Assembly: GCA_910586745.1 (NCBI GenBank)
Contig: CAJUJZ010000034.1
Coordinates: forward strand, 1 to 18,707
Length of the DNA stretch: 18,707 nucleotides
Direction: 5' to 3'
From: an uncultured Mucispirillum sp.
GTDB taxonomy: Bacteria; Chrysiogenota; Deferribacteres; Deferribacterales; Mucispirillaceae
Position 1 is the first letter of the stretch, and each line of letters opens with the position of its first letter. A program made the translations under genes and the position numbers. The notes below the pieces were generated by a model. The model was not told the origin of the DNA. It did not search any database and saw only the letters and a program-made list of their open reading frames with translations. Shown in pieces: positions 7,528 to 14,979 of the stretch.

Positions 7528-9180
7528 ATGAATGTATCTAAAGTATTAATTATTGGTGGTGTTGCAGGGGGTGCATCTGCTGCTGCAAGGCTTCGCAGGT
7601 TAAATGAACATATTGAAATAATATTATTTGAAAAAGGTGAATATATATCTTTTGCTAACTGTGGTCTGCCATATTATATTGGCGGCGATATTAAAAATAA
7701 AGCCGATTTAACTTTACAGACACCTCTTGGCTTTAAAAAGAGATTTAATATAGATGTTCGCACATTTAATGAAGTAACTGCCATTAATAAAGATGAAAAA
7801 ACAGTTACTGTTTTAAACCATAATACAAATGAAACTTATGAAGAAACTTATGATATTCTTCTTTTATCTCCAGGGGCAGAGCCAATCCGTCCAAATATTG
7901 AAGGTATAAATTTAAGCAGAGTTTTTACTTTAAGAAACATTCCAGATACATATAGAATAAAAGATTATATAGATAATTTTGTTCCAAAAGCAGCTGCAGT
8001 TATTGGCGGTGGGTATATAGGTGTAGAAATGGCAGAAAATCTTGTGCAGGCAGGGCTTTCTGTAACTATTGTTGAAATGCAGAATCAGGTAATTGCTCCA
8101 CTTGATTTTGATATGGCATCTATTCTGCATAATGAATTAGAAAGAAACGGCGTTACATTAAAACTGGAAACTGCTCTTGAAAAAATAGAAGAACAGGGAA
8201 GTTCTTTAAAAGTTGTGACAAATAAAGGTGTATTTAATACAGATATGGTTATTCTTGCAATTGGTGTAAAACCAGAAACTAAAATAGCAGCAGAAGCAGG
8301 GCTTAAATTAAATCAGCGTGGTGCATTAATTGTAGATGATAATATGAAAACAAGTGATGATTTCATATTTGCAGCTGGTGATGCAGTAGAGGTTACAGAT
8401 TTTATTACAAATGAAAAAGCTGTTATTCCACTTGCAGGCCCGGCGAATAAACAGGGAAGAATTGCAGCAGATAACATCTGCGGTATTAAAAGTGAATACA
8501 GAGGCACTCAAGGAAGTGCAATATTAAAAGTGTTTAATCTAACTGCATCTTCAACAGGCATTACAGAAAAAACAGCAAAACGCTTAGGTTTAAATTATGA
8601 AAAAAGCTTTACTGTTTCAGCAAGCCATGCAGGATATTACCCTGGTGCAGAAGAAATGTTTATAAAAACTATATTTGATAAAGAAACAGGTAAAATTCTT
8701 GGAGCTCAGATAGTAGGAAGTGAAGGTGTTGATAAAAGATGTGATGTAATAGCTGCATCTATAAACTTTAAGGCAGCGGTTAGTGATTTAACTAAACTTG
8801 AGCTTTGCTATGCACCGCCATATTCTTCTGCAAAAGATCCAGTTAATATGGCAGGCTATGTGGCAGAAAATATATTAAATGGCATATCAAAAATATTTCA
8901 TTATCATGATGTATCATCTTTACCAAAAGATGGAAGTATTAATTTAATTGATACAAGAACAAAAGGGGAATACATGCGTGGTCATATTGATGGTTTTATA
9001 AACATTCCAGTAGACAGCTTAAGAGAAAGAATGAATGAAATAGACAAAAGCAAACCTGTATATATAGTATGTCAGGTAGGTTTAAGAGGATATCTTGCCT
9101 GTAGAATATTATCAGGTTATGGCTATGACTGCTATAATCTTAGCGGAGGATATACTCTTTATAAAGAAATTATAAAATAA
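7528..9180 (+). CDS. CoA-disulfide reductase-like flavoprotein fused to rhodanese
   Basis: 550 residues, the length of known CoADR-rhodanese fusions (NADH-dependent persulfide/polysulfide reductases). Seen: an FAD-binding GGVAGGASAAARLRR (about 10-24); the single redox cysteine Cys45 in SFANCGLPYYIGG, the hallmark of CoA-disulfide reductases; a second dinucleotide fold VIGGGYIGVEMAENL near residue 155; the FAD-contacting IFAAGDAVEV near 283; and a dimerisation domain ending in CYAPPYSSAKDPVN. The C-terminal rhodanese domain (about 465-550) has DTRTKGEYMRGHI and an active-site loop starting at Cys515 (CQVGLR). Such enzymes use NAD(P)H and CoA to reduce persulfides or polysulfide in the cytoplasm, in sulfur respiration or sulfide and redox detoxification. 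A Shine-Dalgarno TTGGAG precedes the start. It stands alone between two terminated regions and directly precedes the ribosomal cluster. Confidence 0.92.
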   Translation: MNVSKVLIIGGVAGGASAAARLRRLNEHIEIILFEKGEYISFANCGLPYYIGGDIKNKADLTLQTPLGFKKRFNIDVRTFNEVTAINKDEKTVTVLNHNTNETYEETYDILLLSPGAEPIRPNIEGINLSRVFTLRNIPDTYRIKDYIDNFVPKAAAVIGGGYIGVEMAENLVQAGLSVTIVEMQNQVIAPLDFDMASILHNELERNGVTLKLETALEKIEEQGSSLKVVTNKGVFNTDMVILAIGVKPETKIAAEAGLKLNQRGALIVDDNMKTSDDFIFAAGDAVEVTDFITNEKAVIPLAGPANKQGRIAADNICGIKSEYRGTQGSAILKVFNLTASSTGITEKTAKRLGLNYEKSFTVSASHAGYYPGAEEMFIKTIFDKETGKILGAQIVGSEGVDKRCDVIAASINFKAAVSDLTKLELCYAPPYSSAKDPVNMAGYVAENILNGISKIFHYHDVSSLPKDGSINLIDTRTKGEYMRGHIDGFINIPVDSLRERMNEIDKSKPVYIVCQVGLRGYLACRILSGYGYDCYNLSGGYTLYKEIIK

Positions 9181-9248
9181 AGCCTTTGATATCAAAGATT
9201 TATAGAAAAATAAAAAACTTTTAAAAAAAGTAAAAAAAAGCTTGATAT

Positions 9249-9275
9249 TTGTTGAAAAATATGTAAAAGTATCAT
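9249..9275 (+). promoter_or_regulatory. Weak candidate promoter of the ribosomal-protein operon
   Basis: TTGTTG at 9249-9254 and TATCAT at 9270-9275 are separated by 15 bases, shorter than ideal. A start near 9282 would sit just before the first leader hairpin (9295-9328), which is the main reason for preferring this pair. No better match was found between 9181 and 9340. Confidence 0.28.
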
Positions 9276-9294
9276 TCCATGCATAAAGCATTAT

Positions 9295-9439
9295 ACCTAT
9301 ATCTATGTTCAGAAATAAAGATACAGGTGAGAATTTTAATACTAAGGCATTAAGCCTGATAAATAAAAGATTTTGTGCGATAAGCTTTTATGCCTTTTAT
9401 GCACAAATACATATATCAGGATATCCTATCTGATATATG
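9295..9439 (+). promoter_or_regulatory. Candidate structured mRNA leader of the rplD operon
   Basis: Four hairpins can form in series before the rplD Shine-Dalgarno. (1) 9295-9298 plus 9300-9304 with 9319-9323 plus 9325-9328. (2) AGGC/GCCT at 9345-9348 and 9354-9357. (3) TTTGTGC (9372-9378) with GCACAAA (9401-9407), extended inside by ATAA/TTAT past one bulged G. (4) A perfect 10-bp stem CATATATCAG (9410-9419) with CTGATATATG (9430-9439). CCTGATA (9355-9361) can instead pair with TATCAGG (9414-9420), which would break hairpins 2 and 4 but keep 3. Alternative foldings beside a ribosomal start site suggest autogenous control, plausibly by L4, known for this in the S10 operon of E. coli. That role here is inferred. 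Confidence 0.45.
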
Positions 9440-9463
9440 TGGAAAAAATTTAGAGGAAATCTA

Positions 9464-10105
9464 ATGGCAAAAATTGATGTATTTGATGTGAAAAACTCAA
9501 AAGTCGGTTCAGTTGATTTGCATGATGCTATTCTTGATTATCCAGTAAACACTGTATTAATCCATGAAGTAGTTAAAATGCAGCTTGCTTGCAGAAGAGC
9601 AGGTACTCATGCAACTAAGACTAAGGGTTTAGTTTCCGGCGGCGGTAGAAAGCCATGGAAACAAAAAGGAACTGGCAGGGCTAGAGCTGGTTCTTCAAGG
9701 TCTCCATTATGGAGAGGCGGTGGCACAATATTTGGACCACAGCCAAGAGATTATTCTTACTCTATGCCTAAGAAAAAGGTTAAAAACGCATTAAGAAGTG
9801 CAATCCATGCAAAATATGATGCAGGTGCAGTTGTAGTTTTAGATAACCTTTTTGTAGAAAATGGCAAAACTAAAGAAGCTGTTGAAATTTTAAAAGCTTT
9901 CAACGCTGACAGAAGAGTTCTTATTGTAGTTGATGCGATTGACGAAAAAGTTGCTAGAGCTTTCAGTAACATTCCTTATGCAGACATATTACATGTAAAT
10001 GGTTTAAATGTTTATGATATTATGAACTCTTACAAAATAATTTTCCTCAAAAACAGTCTCCCTATGGTAGAAAAAGCCACAGGTGTTGCAGTGGAAGGTG
10101 AATAA
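9464..10105 (+). CDS. rplD: 50S ribosomal protein L4
   Basis: 213 residues from ATG 9464, which has GAGGA at 9454-9458 before it. The in-frame ATG at 9437 lies in the leader hairpin and lacks a binding site, and MAKIDVFD is the usual L4 opening. The basic, glycine-rich extended loop is clear (SGGGRKPWKQKGTGRARAG, about residues 56-74), followed by RSPLWRGGGTIFGP. In the ribosome this loop reaches the polypeptide exit tunnel and narrows it together with L22. L4 also regulates the S10 operon in E. coli. Here it is the first gene of the cluster, because rpsJ and rplC, which normally precede it, are absent. The stop overlaps the rplW start by one base. Confidence 0.96.
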   Translation: MAKIDVFDVKNSKVGSVDLHDAILDYPVNTVLIHEVVKMQLACRRAGTHATKTKGLVSGGGRKPWKQKGTGRARAGSSRSPLWRGGGTIFGPQPRDYSYSMPKKKVKNALRSAIHAKYDAGAVVVLDNLFVENGKTKEAVEILKAFNADRRVLIVVDAIDEKVARAFSNIPYADILHVNGLNVYDIMNSYKIIFLKNSLPMVEKATGVAVEGE

Positions 10106-10389
10106 TGATTACTAAGTATGATGTTATAAGAAAACCCTTTCTTACTGAAAAAGCAATGATGATGCAGGAAAAAGGCCTTAATGCTGTAGTTTTTCAAGTG
10201 CATACAGAAGCTACTAAAACTCAGATTAAAGAAGCCGTTGAAGATTTACTTAAAGTTAAAGTTGAGCATGTTCGCACAATGAACTTTAAAGGTAAAGAAA
10301 AACGCTTTGGCAGAATTCTTGGCAGAAGAAATGATTGGAAAAAAGCTATCGTTACTCTTAAAGAGGGCGAAAAGCTTGACATAGTGTAA
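10105..10389 (+). CDS. rplW: 50S ribosomal protein L23
   Basis: 94 residues, normal length. The N-terminal IRKPFLTEKAM contains the conserved glutamate (Glu15 here, Glu18 in E. coli) that docks trigger factor at the tunnel exit; SRP and SecA contact the same region. The central KTQIKEAVEDLLKVKVEHV helix and the basic GRILGRRNDWKKAIVTL end are typical of the family. Its ATG shares a base with the rplD stop (TAATG), so the two genes are translationally coupled. Fourteen bases containing GGGAG lead to rplB. Confidence 0.96.
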   Translation: MITKYDVIRKPFLTEKAMMMQEKGLNAVVFQVHTEATKTQIKEAVEDLLKVKVEHVRTMNFKGKEKRFGRILGRRNDWKKAIVTLKEGEKLDIV

Positions 10390-10403
10390 TGGGAGAGTGG
10401 TAA

Positions 10404-11225
10404 ATGGGTATCAAAACCTTTAAACCAACGTCAAAAGGCGTTCGTTTTAGAACAAACAGCGATTATGCGGATATCACTACTTCTACTCCGGAAAAATCGC
10501 TTACAACAGTTCTTCAATCAAAAGGCGGTCGTAATAATAGAGGCCGTATTACAGTTCGTCACCAAGGTGGCGGCAATAAAAAATTATACCGTATTATTGA
10601 TTTTAAAAGAAATAAAGACGGTATTCCAGCTACTGTTGCAACAATCGAATACGACCCGAACCGTTCTGCTCGTATTGCGTTAGTTGTATATAAAGATGGT
10701 GAAAAACGCTATATTGTTGCTCCAATATCATTAAAAGTTGGTGATATTGTACAAAGCGGCGAAGGTGCAGATATTAAAGCTGGTCATGCTATGGCATTAA
10801 AAGATATGCCTGTTGGTACTGTAATTCACAATGTTGAATTAAGACCTGGAAAAGGCGGTCAGTTAGCTCGTTCAGCTGGTTCGTATGCTCAGCTTCTTGC
10901 AAAAGAAGGTGAATACTGCCATGTAAGGCTCCCATCTGGTGAGATTAGACTTGTTAAAGCTGAATGTAAAGCAACTATTGGTCAAGTATCTAATACAGAA
11001 CATGAAAACTTAAAAATTGGTAAAGCTGGCAGAAAACGCTGGAAAGGTATTAGACCTACAGTTCGCGGTGTTGCGATGAACCCAGTTGATCACCCAATGG
11101 GTGGTGGTGAAGGTAGAACTAGTGGTGGTCGTCACCCTACTACACCTTGGGGTAAACCAACTAAAGGTTACAAAACCCGTAAGAAAAACAAACCATCTAA
11201 TAAGTATATTGTATCTAAAAGATAG
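10404..11225 (+). CDS. rplB: 50S ribosomal protein L2
   Basis: 273 residues, exactly the usual length. L2 helps build the peptidyl-transferase region and the subunit bridge. The conserved C-terminal NPVDHPMGGGEG is present with the key histidine at residue 230 (His229 in E. coli mature numbering). The second histidine of the E. coli motif is methionine here, a substitution I recall from other phyla. Upstream, RHQGGGNKKLYRIIDF and LRPGKGGQLARSAG mark the RNA-binding domains. The end is rich in Lys/Arg. A GGGAG element before ATG 10404 supports the start. rpsS follows after 17 bases. Confidence 0.97.
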   Translation: MGIKTFKPTSKGVRFRTNSDYADITTSTPEKSLTTVLQSKGGRNNRGRITVRHQGGGNKKLYRIIDFKRNKDGIPATVATIEYDPNRSARIALVVYKDGEKRYIVAPISLKVGDIVQSGEGADIKAGHAMALKDMPVGTVIHNVELRPGKGGQLARSAGSYAQLLAKEGEYCHVRLPSGEIRLVKAECKATIGQVSNTEHENLKIGKAGRKRWKGIRPTVRGVAMNPVDHPMGGGEGRTSGGRHPTTPWGKPTKGYKTRKKNKPSNKYIVSKR

Positions 11226-11242
11226 CATGATAGGAGGACAAG

Positions 11243-11521
11243 GTGCCAAGATCGCTTAAAAAAGGACCTTTTATAGACGCTCATGTTGAAAAAAAGGTAA
11301 AAGAAGCTAAAGAAACTAACAGCAAACAAGTTATAAAAACTTGGTCACGCAGAAGCACTATCGTGCCGGATATGATAGGCTTAACATTTGCTGTTCATAA
11401 TGGAAATAAATTTATCCCTGTCTATGTTACTGAAAACATGGTAGGTCATAAGTTGGGTGAATTTTCTTTGACTAGAACTTTTCGTGGTCATAAGAAAGAT
11501 GATAAAAAGGTCAAAAGGTAA
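11243..11521 (+). CDS. rpsS: 30S ribosomal protein S19
   Basis: 92 residues starting at GTG 11243, fixed by a strong AGGAGG at 11232-11237 and by the invariant opening PRSLKKGPFID. Later KTWSRRSTIVPDMIGLTFAVHNG and the final GEFSLTRTFRGHKK are diagnostic. S19 sits in the head of the small subunit, pairs with S13 and contacts tRNA through its C-terminal tail. Five bases separate it from rplV. Confidence 0.97.
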   Translation: MPRSLKKGPFIDAHVEKKVKEAKETNSKQVIKTWSRRSTIVPDMIGLTFAVHNGNKFIPVYVTENMVGHKLGEFSLTRTFRGHKKDDKKVKR

Positions 11522-11526
11522 GTCGT

Positions 11527-11946
11527 ATGGATGTTAAAGCAACAGAACCATCAAAAGCACCTGTTAAAAACAAAAGAAAAACTCAAAGAGAGTTGGAACC
11601 AGGTGTTTGGGCAGTAGCCAAGTTCGCTCGGGTATCCACACGAAGAGCCCGTGAAGTAGCAGCTCTTGTAAGAGGCAAACAAGTTGAGGAAGCTATGGCT
11701 ATCCTTAAATTCACTCCACGCAAAGCAGCTGCTGTAATTGCAAAAGTAATTAAATCAGCTATGGCAAATGCTGAAGAAAACCACGGTATTCGTGATGTGA
11801 CCCGCTTAAAAGTAGGCATACTTAGAATTGAAATGGGGCCACCTATGAAGAGGTTTACTCCTCGTGCATATGGTAGAGCATCTCTTATCCGTAAACCGAC
11901 TACTCATATTAAAGTAGTTTTACAAGAACAAGCGGAGGTGAAATAG
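11527..11946 (+). CDS. rplV: 50S ribosomal protein L22 with an N-terminal extension
   Basis: 139 residues, against about 110 in E. coli. The extra length is at the N-terminus, about 28 residues with many Lys, Pro and Glu, before the usual AKFARVSTRRAREVAALVRG. No good internal start with a binding site was found, so the extension looks real, although the site before ATG 11527 (AAGG within the rpsS end) is modest. The long beta-hairpin that lines the exit tunnel is intact (GPPMKRFTPRAYGRA). The gene ends in a stop that shares one base with the rpsC GTG start. Confidence 0.95.
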   Translation: MDVKATEPSKAPVKNKRKTQRELEPGVWAVAKFARVSTRRAREVAALVRGKQVEEAMAILKFTPRKAAAVIAKVIKSAMANAEENHGIRDVTRLKVGILRIEMGPPMKRFTPRAYGRASLIRKPTTHIKVVLQEQAEVK

Positions 11947-12599
11947 TGGGACAGAAGGTTAATCCTAATGGTTTCAGGCTCGGTGTAAACAAAAACTGGA
12001 ATTCTGTATGGTATTCTAACAAAAAAGAATACAGCCAAAATTTAATTGAAGATATCAGAATTCGTAAGTATTTAAGACAACGCTTAAATCAAGCAGGTAT
12101 TGCACAAATTGGTATTGAGCGTATGAGTTCTAAAATCAGAGTAACTCTCAATACTAGCCGTCCAGGTATTGTTATTGGTAAAAAAGGTGCGGAAATTGAA
12201 AAGCTCAAAAGTGAGCTTAAAAGATTCACTTCAGCAGAAGTATTAATTGTTATCCGCGAAGTGAAAAAACCTGAGCTTGATGCAACATTAGTTGCAGATT
12301 CTATTGCTCAGCAGCTTATTCGCCGTGTAGCTTTTAGAAGAGCCATGAAAAAAGCAGTTTTGCAAACACTTAAATCTGGTGCATTAGGCATCAAAGTTAT
12401 GTGTGGAGGAAGGCTTGCAGGTGCAGATATTGCACGCAGCGAATGGTATATTAAAGGACGCGTTCCTCTTCAAACACTTCGTGCAGCTATTGATTATGGC
12501 ACAGCAGAAGCACTTACAGCTTATGGTATCATAGGTGTAAAAGTATGGATATTCACTGGTGAAATTCTTGAAGACAGAAGCGGCAAGGGGGCAGAATAA
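11946..12599 (+). CDS. rpsC: 30S ribosomal protein S3
   Basis: 217 residues from GTG 11946, preceded by GGAGGTGA at 11934-11941 and overlapping the rplV stop by one base (TAGTG). The opening GQKVNPNGFRLG is universal for S3. The type II KH domain carries its GxxG loop in VIGKKGAEIEKL. The mRNA-entry helicase surface is present as QLIRRVAFRRAMKKAV, where the arginines and lysine match Arg131, Arg132 and Lys135 of E. coli. The C-terminal domain ends with WIFTGEIL. Length is close to other bacterial S3 proteins. Confidence 0.97.
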   Translation: MGQKVNPNGFRLGVNKNWNSVWYSNKKEYSQNLIEDIRIRKYLRQRLNQAGIAQIGIERMSSKIRVTLNTSRPGIVIGKKGAEIEKLKSELKRFTSAEVLIVIREVKKPELDATLVADSIAQQLIRRVAFRRAMKKAVLQTLKSGALGIKVMCGGRLAGADIARSEWYIKGRVPLQTLRAAIDYGTAEALTAYGIIGVKVWIFTGEILEDRSGKGAE

Positions 12600-12601
12600 T
12601 T

Positions 12602-13027
12602 ATGTTAATGCCAAAGAAAACCAAATACCGCAAAATGTTTAAAGGCCGTATTAAAGGTAAAGCTCAAAAAGGCAACACTGTTGTATACGGTGATTTTGGG
12701 TTAGTGAGTGTTGATAAAGCAAAAATAACAAGCCGTCAGATTGAAGCGGCTCGTATTGCCATTAACCGTTACTTAAAGCGTGGTGGTGATGTAGTTATTA
12801 GAATATTCCCTCACAAACCTATTACTAAACGCCCTGCTGAGGTTCGTATGGGTAAAGGTAAAGGTCCTTTAGAAGGATATGTTGCTCCTATTAAAGAAGG
12901 AACAGTTTTATATGAAATCGGTGGAGTAGATGAAGCATTAGCTAGAGAAGCTTTCCGCCGTGCAGCCCATAAACTGCCTGTAAAATGCAAAGTTATTGCT
13001 AAAGCAGCAGCAGAAGAGGTGAAATAG
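12602..13027 (+). CDS. rplP: 50S ribosomal protein L16
   Basis: 141 residues. The opening MLMPKKTKYRK is the standard L16 N-terminus, so ATG 12602 is chosen over the ATG two codons later; AAGGGGG lies at 12585-12591. L16 binds the central protuberance side of the A site and helps place aminoacyl-tRNA. The conserved arginine of VRMGKGKG (Arg82 here, hydroxylated Arg81 in E. coli) is kept. The stop overlaps the rpmC GTG by one base. Confidence 0.97.
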   Translation: MLMPKKTKYRKMFKGRIKGKAQKGNTVVYGDFGLVSVDKAKITSRQIEAARIAINRYLKRGGDVVIRIFPHKPITKRPAEVRMGKGKGPLEGYVAPIKEGTVLYEIGGVDEALAREAFRRAAHKLPVKCKVIAKAAAEEVK

Positions 13028-13236
13028 TGAAAGCAGCTGAAATTCGTGAATTAAGCACAGAAGAATTAATGAAAAAAGAAGCGGAACTGAGAGAAAATTC
13101 TTTCCGTCTCCGTTTTAAACTTTCTACAGGCGAGCTTGAAGATACATCTAAAATCAAACAAACTCGCAAGGATATTGCTCGTATTAAAACAATACTAGCT
13201 GAGCGTCGTAAGCAAGAGGTTGCAAATGGAAAGTAG
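13027..13236 (+). CDS. rpmC: 50S ribosomal protein L29
   Basis: 69 residues starting at GTG 13027 (TAGTG overlap with rplP, GAGGTGA at 13016-13022). L29 is a small helical hairpin beside L23 at the tunnel exit. Family features: an N-terminal EIRELSTEELMKKEAELREN helix, the FRLRFKLSTGELEDT turn, and a basic KDIARIKTILAERR helix. Its 3' end overlaps rpsQ by 11 bases in another frame. Confidence 0.96.
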   Translation: MKAAEIRELSTEELMKKEAELRENSFRLRFKLSTGELEDTSKIKQTRKDIARIKTILAERRKQEVANGK

Positions 13237-13507
13237 AGGGCGTAGGAAAGTTCGCCGCGGCATAGTCGTAAGCGATAAAATGCAGAAGACAGTTACTGTT
13301 AAAGTAGAGCGTCAAATCCTGCATCCAATGTATAAAAAATTTATCAAACGCAGTAAAACTTTCTTTGTCCATGATGAAGAAAATACTGCAAGAGTAGGTG
13401 ATTTTGTTCAAATAGTTGAAACAAGACCACTTAGTAAGAATAAACGCTGGAGAATCGAGAGCATCATTACCCGCTCTGTTGAGTCTACAGGCGAGGAGAC
13501 TGTTTAA
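13226..13507 (+). CDS. rpsQ: 30S ribosomal protein S17
   Basis: 93 residues from ATG 13226, which has AAGAGG six bases upstream (13214-13219). A longer frame could start at TTG 13220, but that codon abuts the binding site and is rejected. The OB-fold protein binds the lower part of 16S rRNA and is an early assembly protein. Seen: RGIVVSDKMQKTVTVKVER, HPMYKKFIKRSKTFFVHDE and ETRPLSKNKRW, all standard. The start lies inside rpmC (11-base overlap), so the two are probably coupled. TAATG joins it to rplN. Confidence 0.96.
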   Translation: MESRGRRKVRRGIVVSDKMQKTVTVKVERQILHPMYKKFIKRSKTFFVHDEENTARVGDFVQIVETRPLSKNKRWRIESIITRSVESTGEETV

Positions 13508-13875
13508 TGATTCAAGTTCAATCTCGTATGACAGTTGCTGATAACTCTGGTGCGCGTGAAATCATGTGTATTAAAGTAATAGGTGGTTCTCGCAAACGCT
13601 ATGGTAAAGTCGGCGACATTATAGTGGCAAGTGTAAAAGAAGCTAGCCCAGACAGTAATGTTAAAAAAGGTGCGGTTGTTCGTGCTGTTGTTGTTCGCAC
13701 AGCTAAAGAAAAACGCCGTGCAGACGGAACATATATTAAATTTGACGATAATGCAGCAGTTTTATTAAACAAACAAAATGAGCCAATAGGCACACGCGTT
13801 TTCGGTCCAGTTGCCAGAGAATTAAGGGGTAAGGGTTTCCTTAAAATAGTTTCTATGGCACCTGAAGTATTATAG
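13507..13875 (+). CDS. rplN: 50S ribosomal protein L14
   Basis: 122 residues, the canonical length. It opens with MIQVQSRMTVADNSGARE and contains GGSRKRYGKVGDIIVASVKE, FDDNAAVLLN and the final GFLKIVSMAPEVL, all near-invariant. L14 forms an intersubunit bridge with 16S rRNA and is the target of the silencing factor RsfS. GAGGAG at 13493-13498 precedes the ATG, which overlaps the rpsQ stop by one base. Confidence 0.97.
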   Translation: MIQVQSRMTVADNSGAREIMCIKVIGGSRKRYGKVGDIIVASVKEASPDSNVKKGAVVRAVVVRTAKEKRRADGTYIKFDDNAAVLLNKQNEPIGTRVFGPVARELRGKGFLKIVSMAPEVL

Positions 13876-13884
13876 GAGTTAAGA

Positions 13885-14214
13885 ATGCCTATAAAATTTA
13901 AACTTAAAAAAGATGATCCAGTTGTAGTTATTGCTGGTAAAGACAAAAAGAAAGTATCTAAAATAATAGGTTTAGATAAAGAGAAAGGTCAAGTGGTTGT
14001 TGAGAATGTGAATGTTGTAAAACGCCACACTCGTCCAAACCAAACTAACCCGGACGGCGGTATTATTGAAAAAAATATGCCGTTTTCCATCTCTAATGTA
14101 ATGTATCATTGCAGCAATTGCAAAACTGGTGTTCGTTTAGGCGTTAAACATTTAGAAAACGGCAAAAAAGTTCGCTATTGCAAAAAATGTAATGAAGTTA
14201 TTGATAAGGCATAG
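13885..14214 (+). CDS. rplX: 50S ribosomal protein L24, zinc-ribbon type
   Basis: 109 residues. The KOW motif is in the N-terminal half (DPVVVIAGKDKKKVSKIIGL). The conserved NVVKRHTRPNQTNPDGGIIEK follows. The C-terminal half carries two Cys-x-x-Cys pairs (HCSNCK and YCKKCNE), which could bind zinc. E. coli L24 lacks these; some other bacterial lineages have them. L24 starts 50S assembly and lies near the tunnel exit. AGGAG at 13874-13878 overlaps the rplN stop codon. Its own last codons overlap the rplE binding site. Confidence 0.95.
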   Translation: MPIKFKLKKDDPVVVIAGKDKKKVSKIIGLDKEKGQVVVENVNVVKRHTRPNQTNPDGGIIEKNMPFSISNVMYHCSNCKTGVRLGVKHLENGKKVRYCKKCNEVIDKA

Positions 14215-14224
14215 GTGGAAAGAT

Positions 14225-14761
14225 ATGACTGAATTAAAAGAGAAATATCTCAAAGAAGTTGTTCCCCACATGATGAAAACTTTTTCTTACAAAAATATTA
14301 ACCAAGTGCCTGTAATTGAAAAAGTTGTTCTTAATATGGGTGTAGGTGAAGCAGCTGCAAATGCAAAAGTTCTTGAACATGCTATCAATGATATGACTAA
14401 AATAGCTGGTCAAAAACCAGTTGTTACAAGAGCTAAAAAATCAATAGCTGGTTTTAAAATCCGTGAAGGCCAGGCTATTGGCTGTAAAGTTACTTTACGC
14501 CACGATACTATGTATGAATTCTTACAAAGATTTTTCAACATAGCACTTGCTCGTGTTCGTGACTTTAAAGGCGTTAGCTCTAAATCATTTGATGGTCATG
14601 GCAACTATGCTATGGGTGTTAAAGAACAAATTATCTTCCCGGAAATTGATTATGATAAAATAGATAAAGTACGCGGATTAGATGTAATTATTACTACAAC
14701 AGCTAAAACCGATGAGGAAGGCAGAGAACTGCTTAAAGCTCTCGGTATGCCTTTCGCTTAA
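14225..14761 (+). CDS. rplE: 50S ribosomal protein L5
   Basis: 178 residues from ATG 14225, with AGGTGG at 14213-14218 six bases upstream. An in-frame ATG at 14192 lies within rplX and adds residues foreign to L5, so it is rejected. L5 binds 5S rRNA and the P-site tRNA at the central protuberance. Diagnostic stretches: VVLNMGVGEAAANAK, GQKPVVTRAKKSIAGFKIRE, GCKVTLR, NYAMGVKEQIIFPEIDYDK and the LLKALGMPF end. The length matches the family. Confidence 0.97.
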   Translation: MTELKEKYLKEVVPHMMKTFSYKNINQVPVIEKVVLNMGVGEAAANAKVLEHAINDMTKIAGQKPVVTRAKKSIAGFKIREGQAIGCKVTLRHDTMYEFLQRFFNIALARVRDFKGVSSKSFDGHGNYAMGVKEQIIFPEIDYDKIDKVRGLDVIITTTAKTDEEGRELLKALGMPFA

Positions 14762-14775
14762 GTAGGAGGATATAA

Positions 14776-14961
14776 ATGGCTACTACTGCGAAATATAACA
14801 GTGCTTTTGAAAAGAAAAAATTTCAAGTGCGTAAAAATAACAGATGCCCACTTTGTGGTCGTCCGCGTGCTTTTATGAGACGGTTTAATATGTGCCGTAT
14901 GTGTTTCCGTAAACTTGCGTTAAATGGTGATATACCTGGTGTTCGCAAGTCAAGCTGGTAG
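14776..14961 (+). CDS. rpsN: 30S ribosomal protein S14, zinc-binding short form
   Basis: 61 residues, the short form of S14 (S14Z) with four zinc-ligand cysteines in CPLCGRPR and CRMCFR. The ending GDIPGVRKSSW is the classic S14 C-terminus. It sits in the head of the small subunit near S3, S10 and S19. AGGAGG at 14764-14769 supports the ATG. In some genomes this gene is labelled rpsZ. Confidence 0.97.
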   Translation: MATTAKYNSAFEKKKFQVRKNNRCPLCGRPRAFMRRFNMCRMCFRKLALNGDIPGVRKSSW

Positions 14962-14979
14962 GATTGGAGGAGCAGCATA

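Noticed and set aside
9184..9197. Palindrome CTTTGATATCAAAG resembling an FNR/CRP half-site pair.
   Set aside because: There is no four-base spacer between the TTGAT and ATCAA halves, and it sits just after a stop codon, away from a likely promoter.
9437..9463. Upstream in-frame ATG that would lengthen L4 by nine residues.
   Set aside because: It overlaps the last leader hairpin and has no binding site, while ATG 9464 has GAGGA and the normal N-terminus.
10465..10683. Open frame inside rplB in another frame on the plus strand.
   Set aside because: It overlaps a fully conserved L2 gene and has no recognisable product; it is a shadow frame.
13599..13946. 115-codon minus-strand open frame opposite rplN and rplX.
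   Set aside because: It is an antisense shadow of two conserved genes, with Ser/Thr/Leu-rich composition typical of reversed coding DNA.
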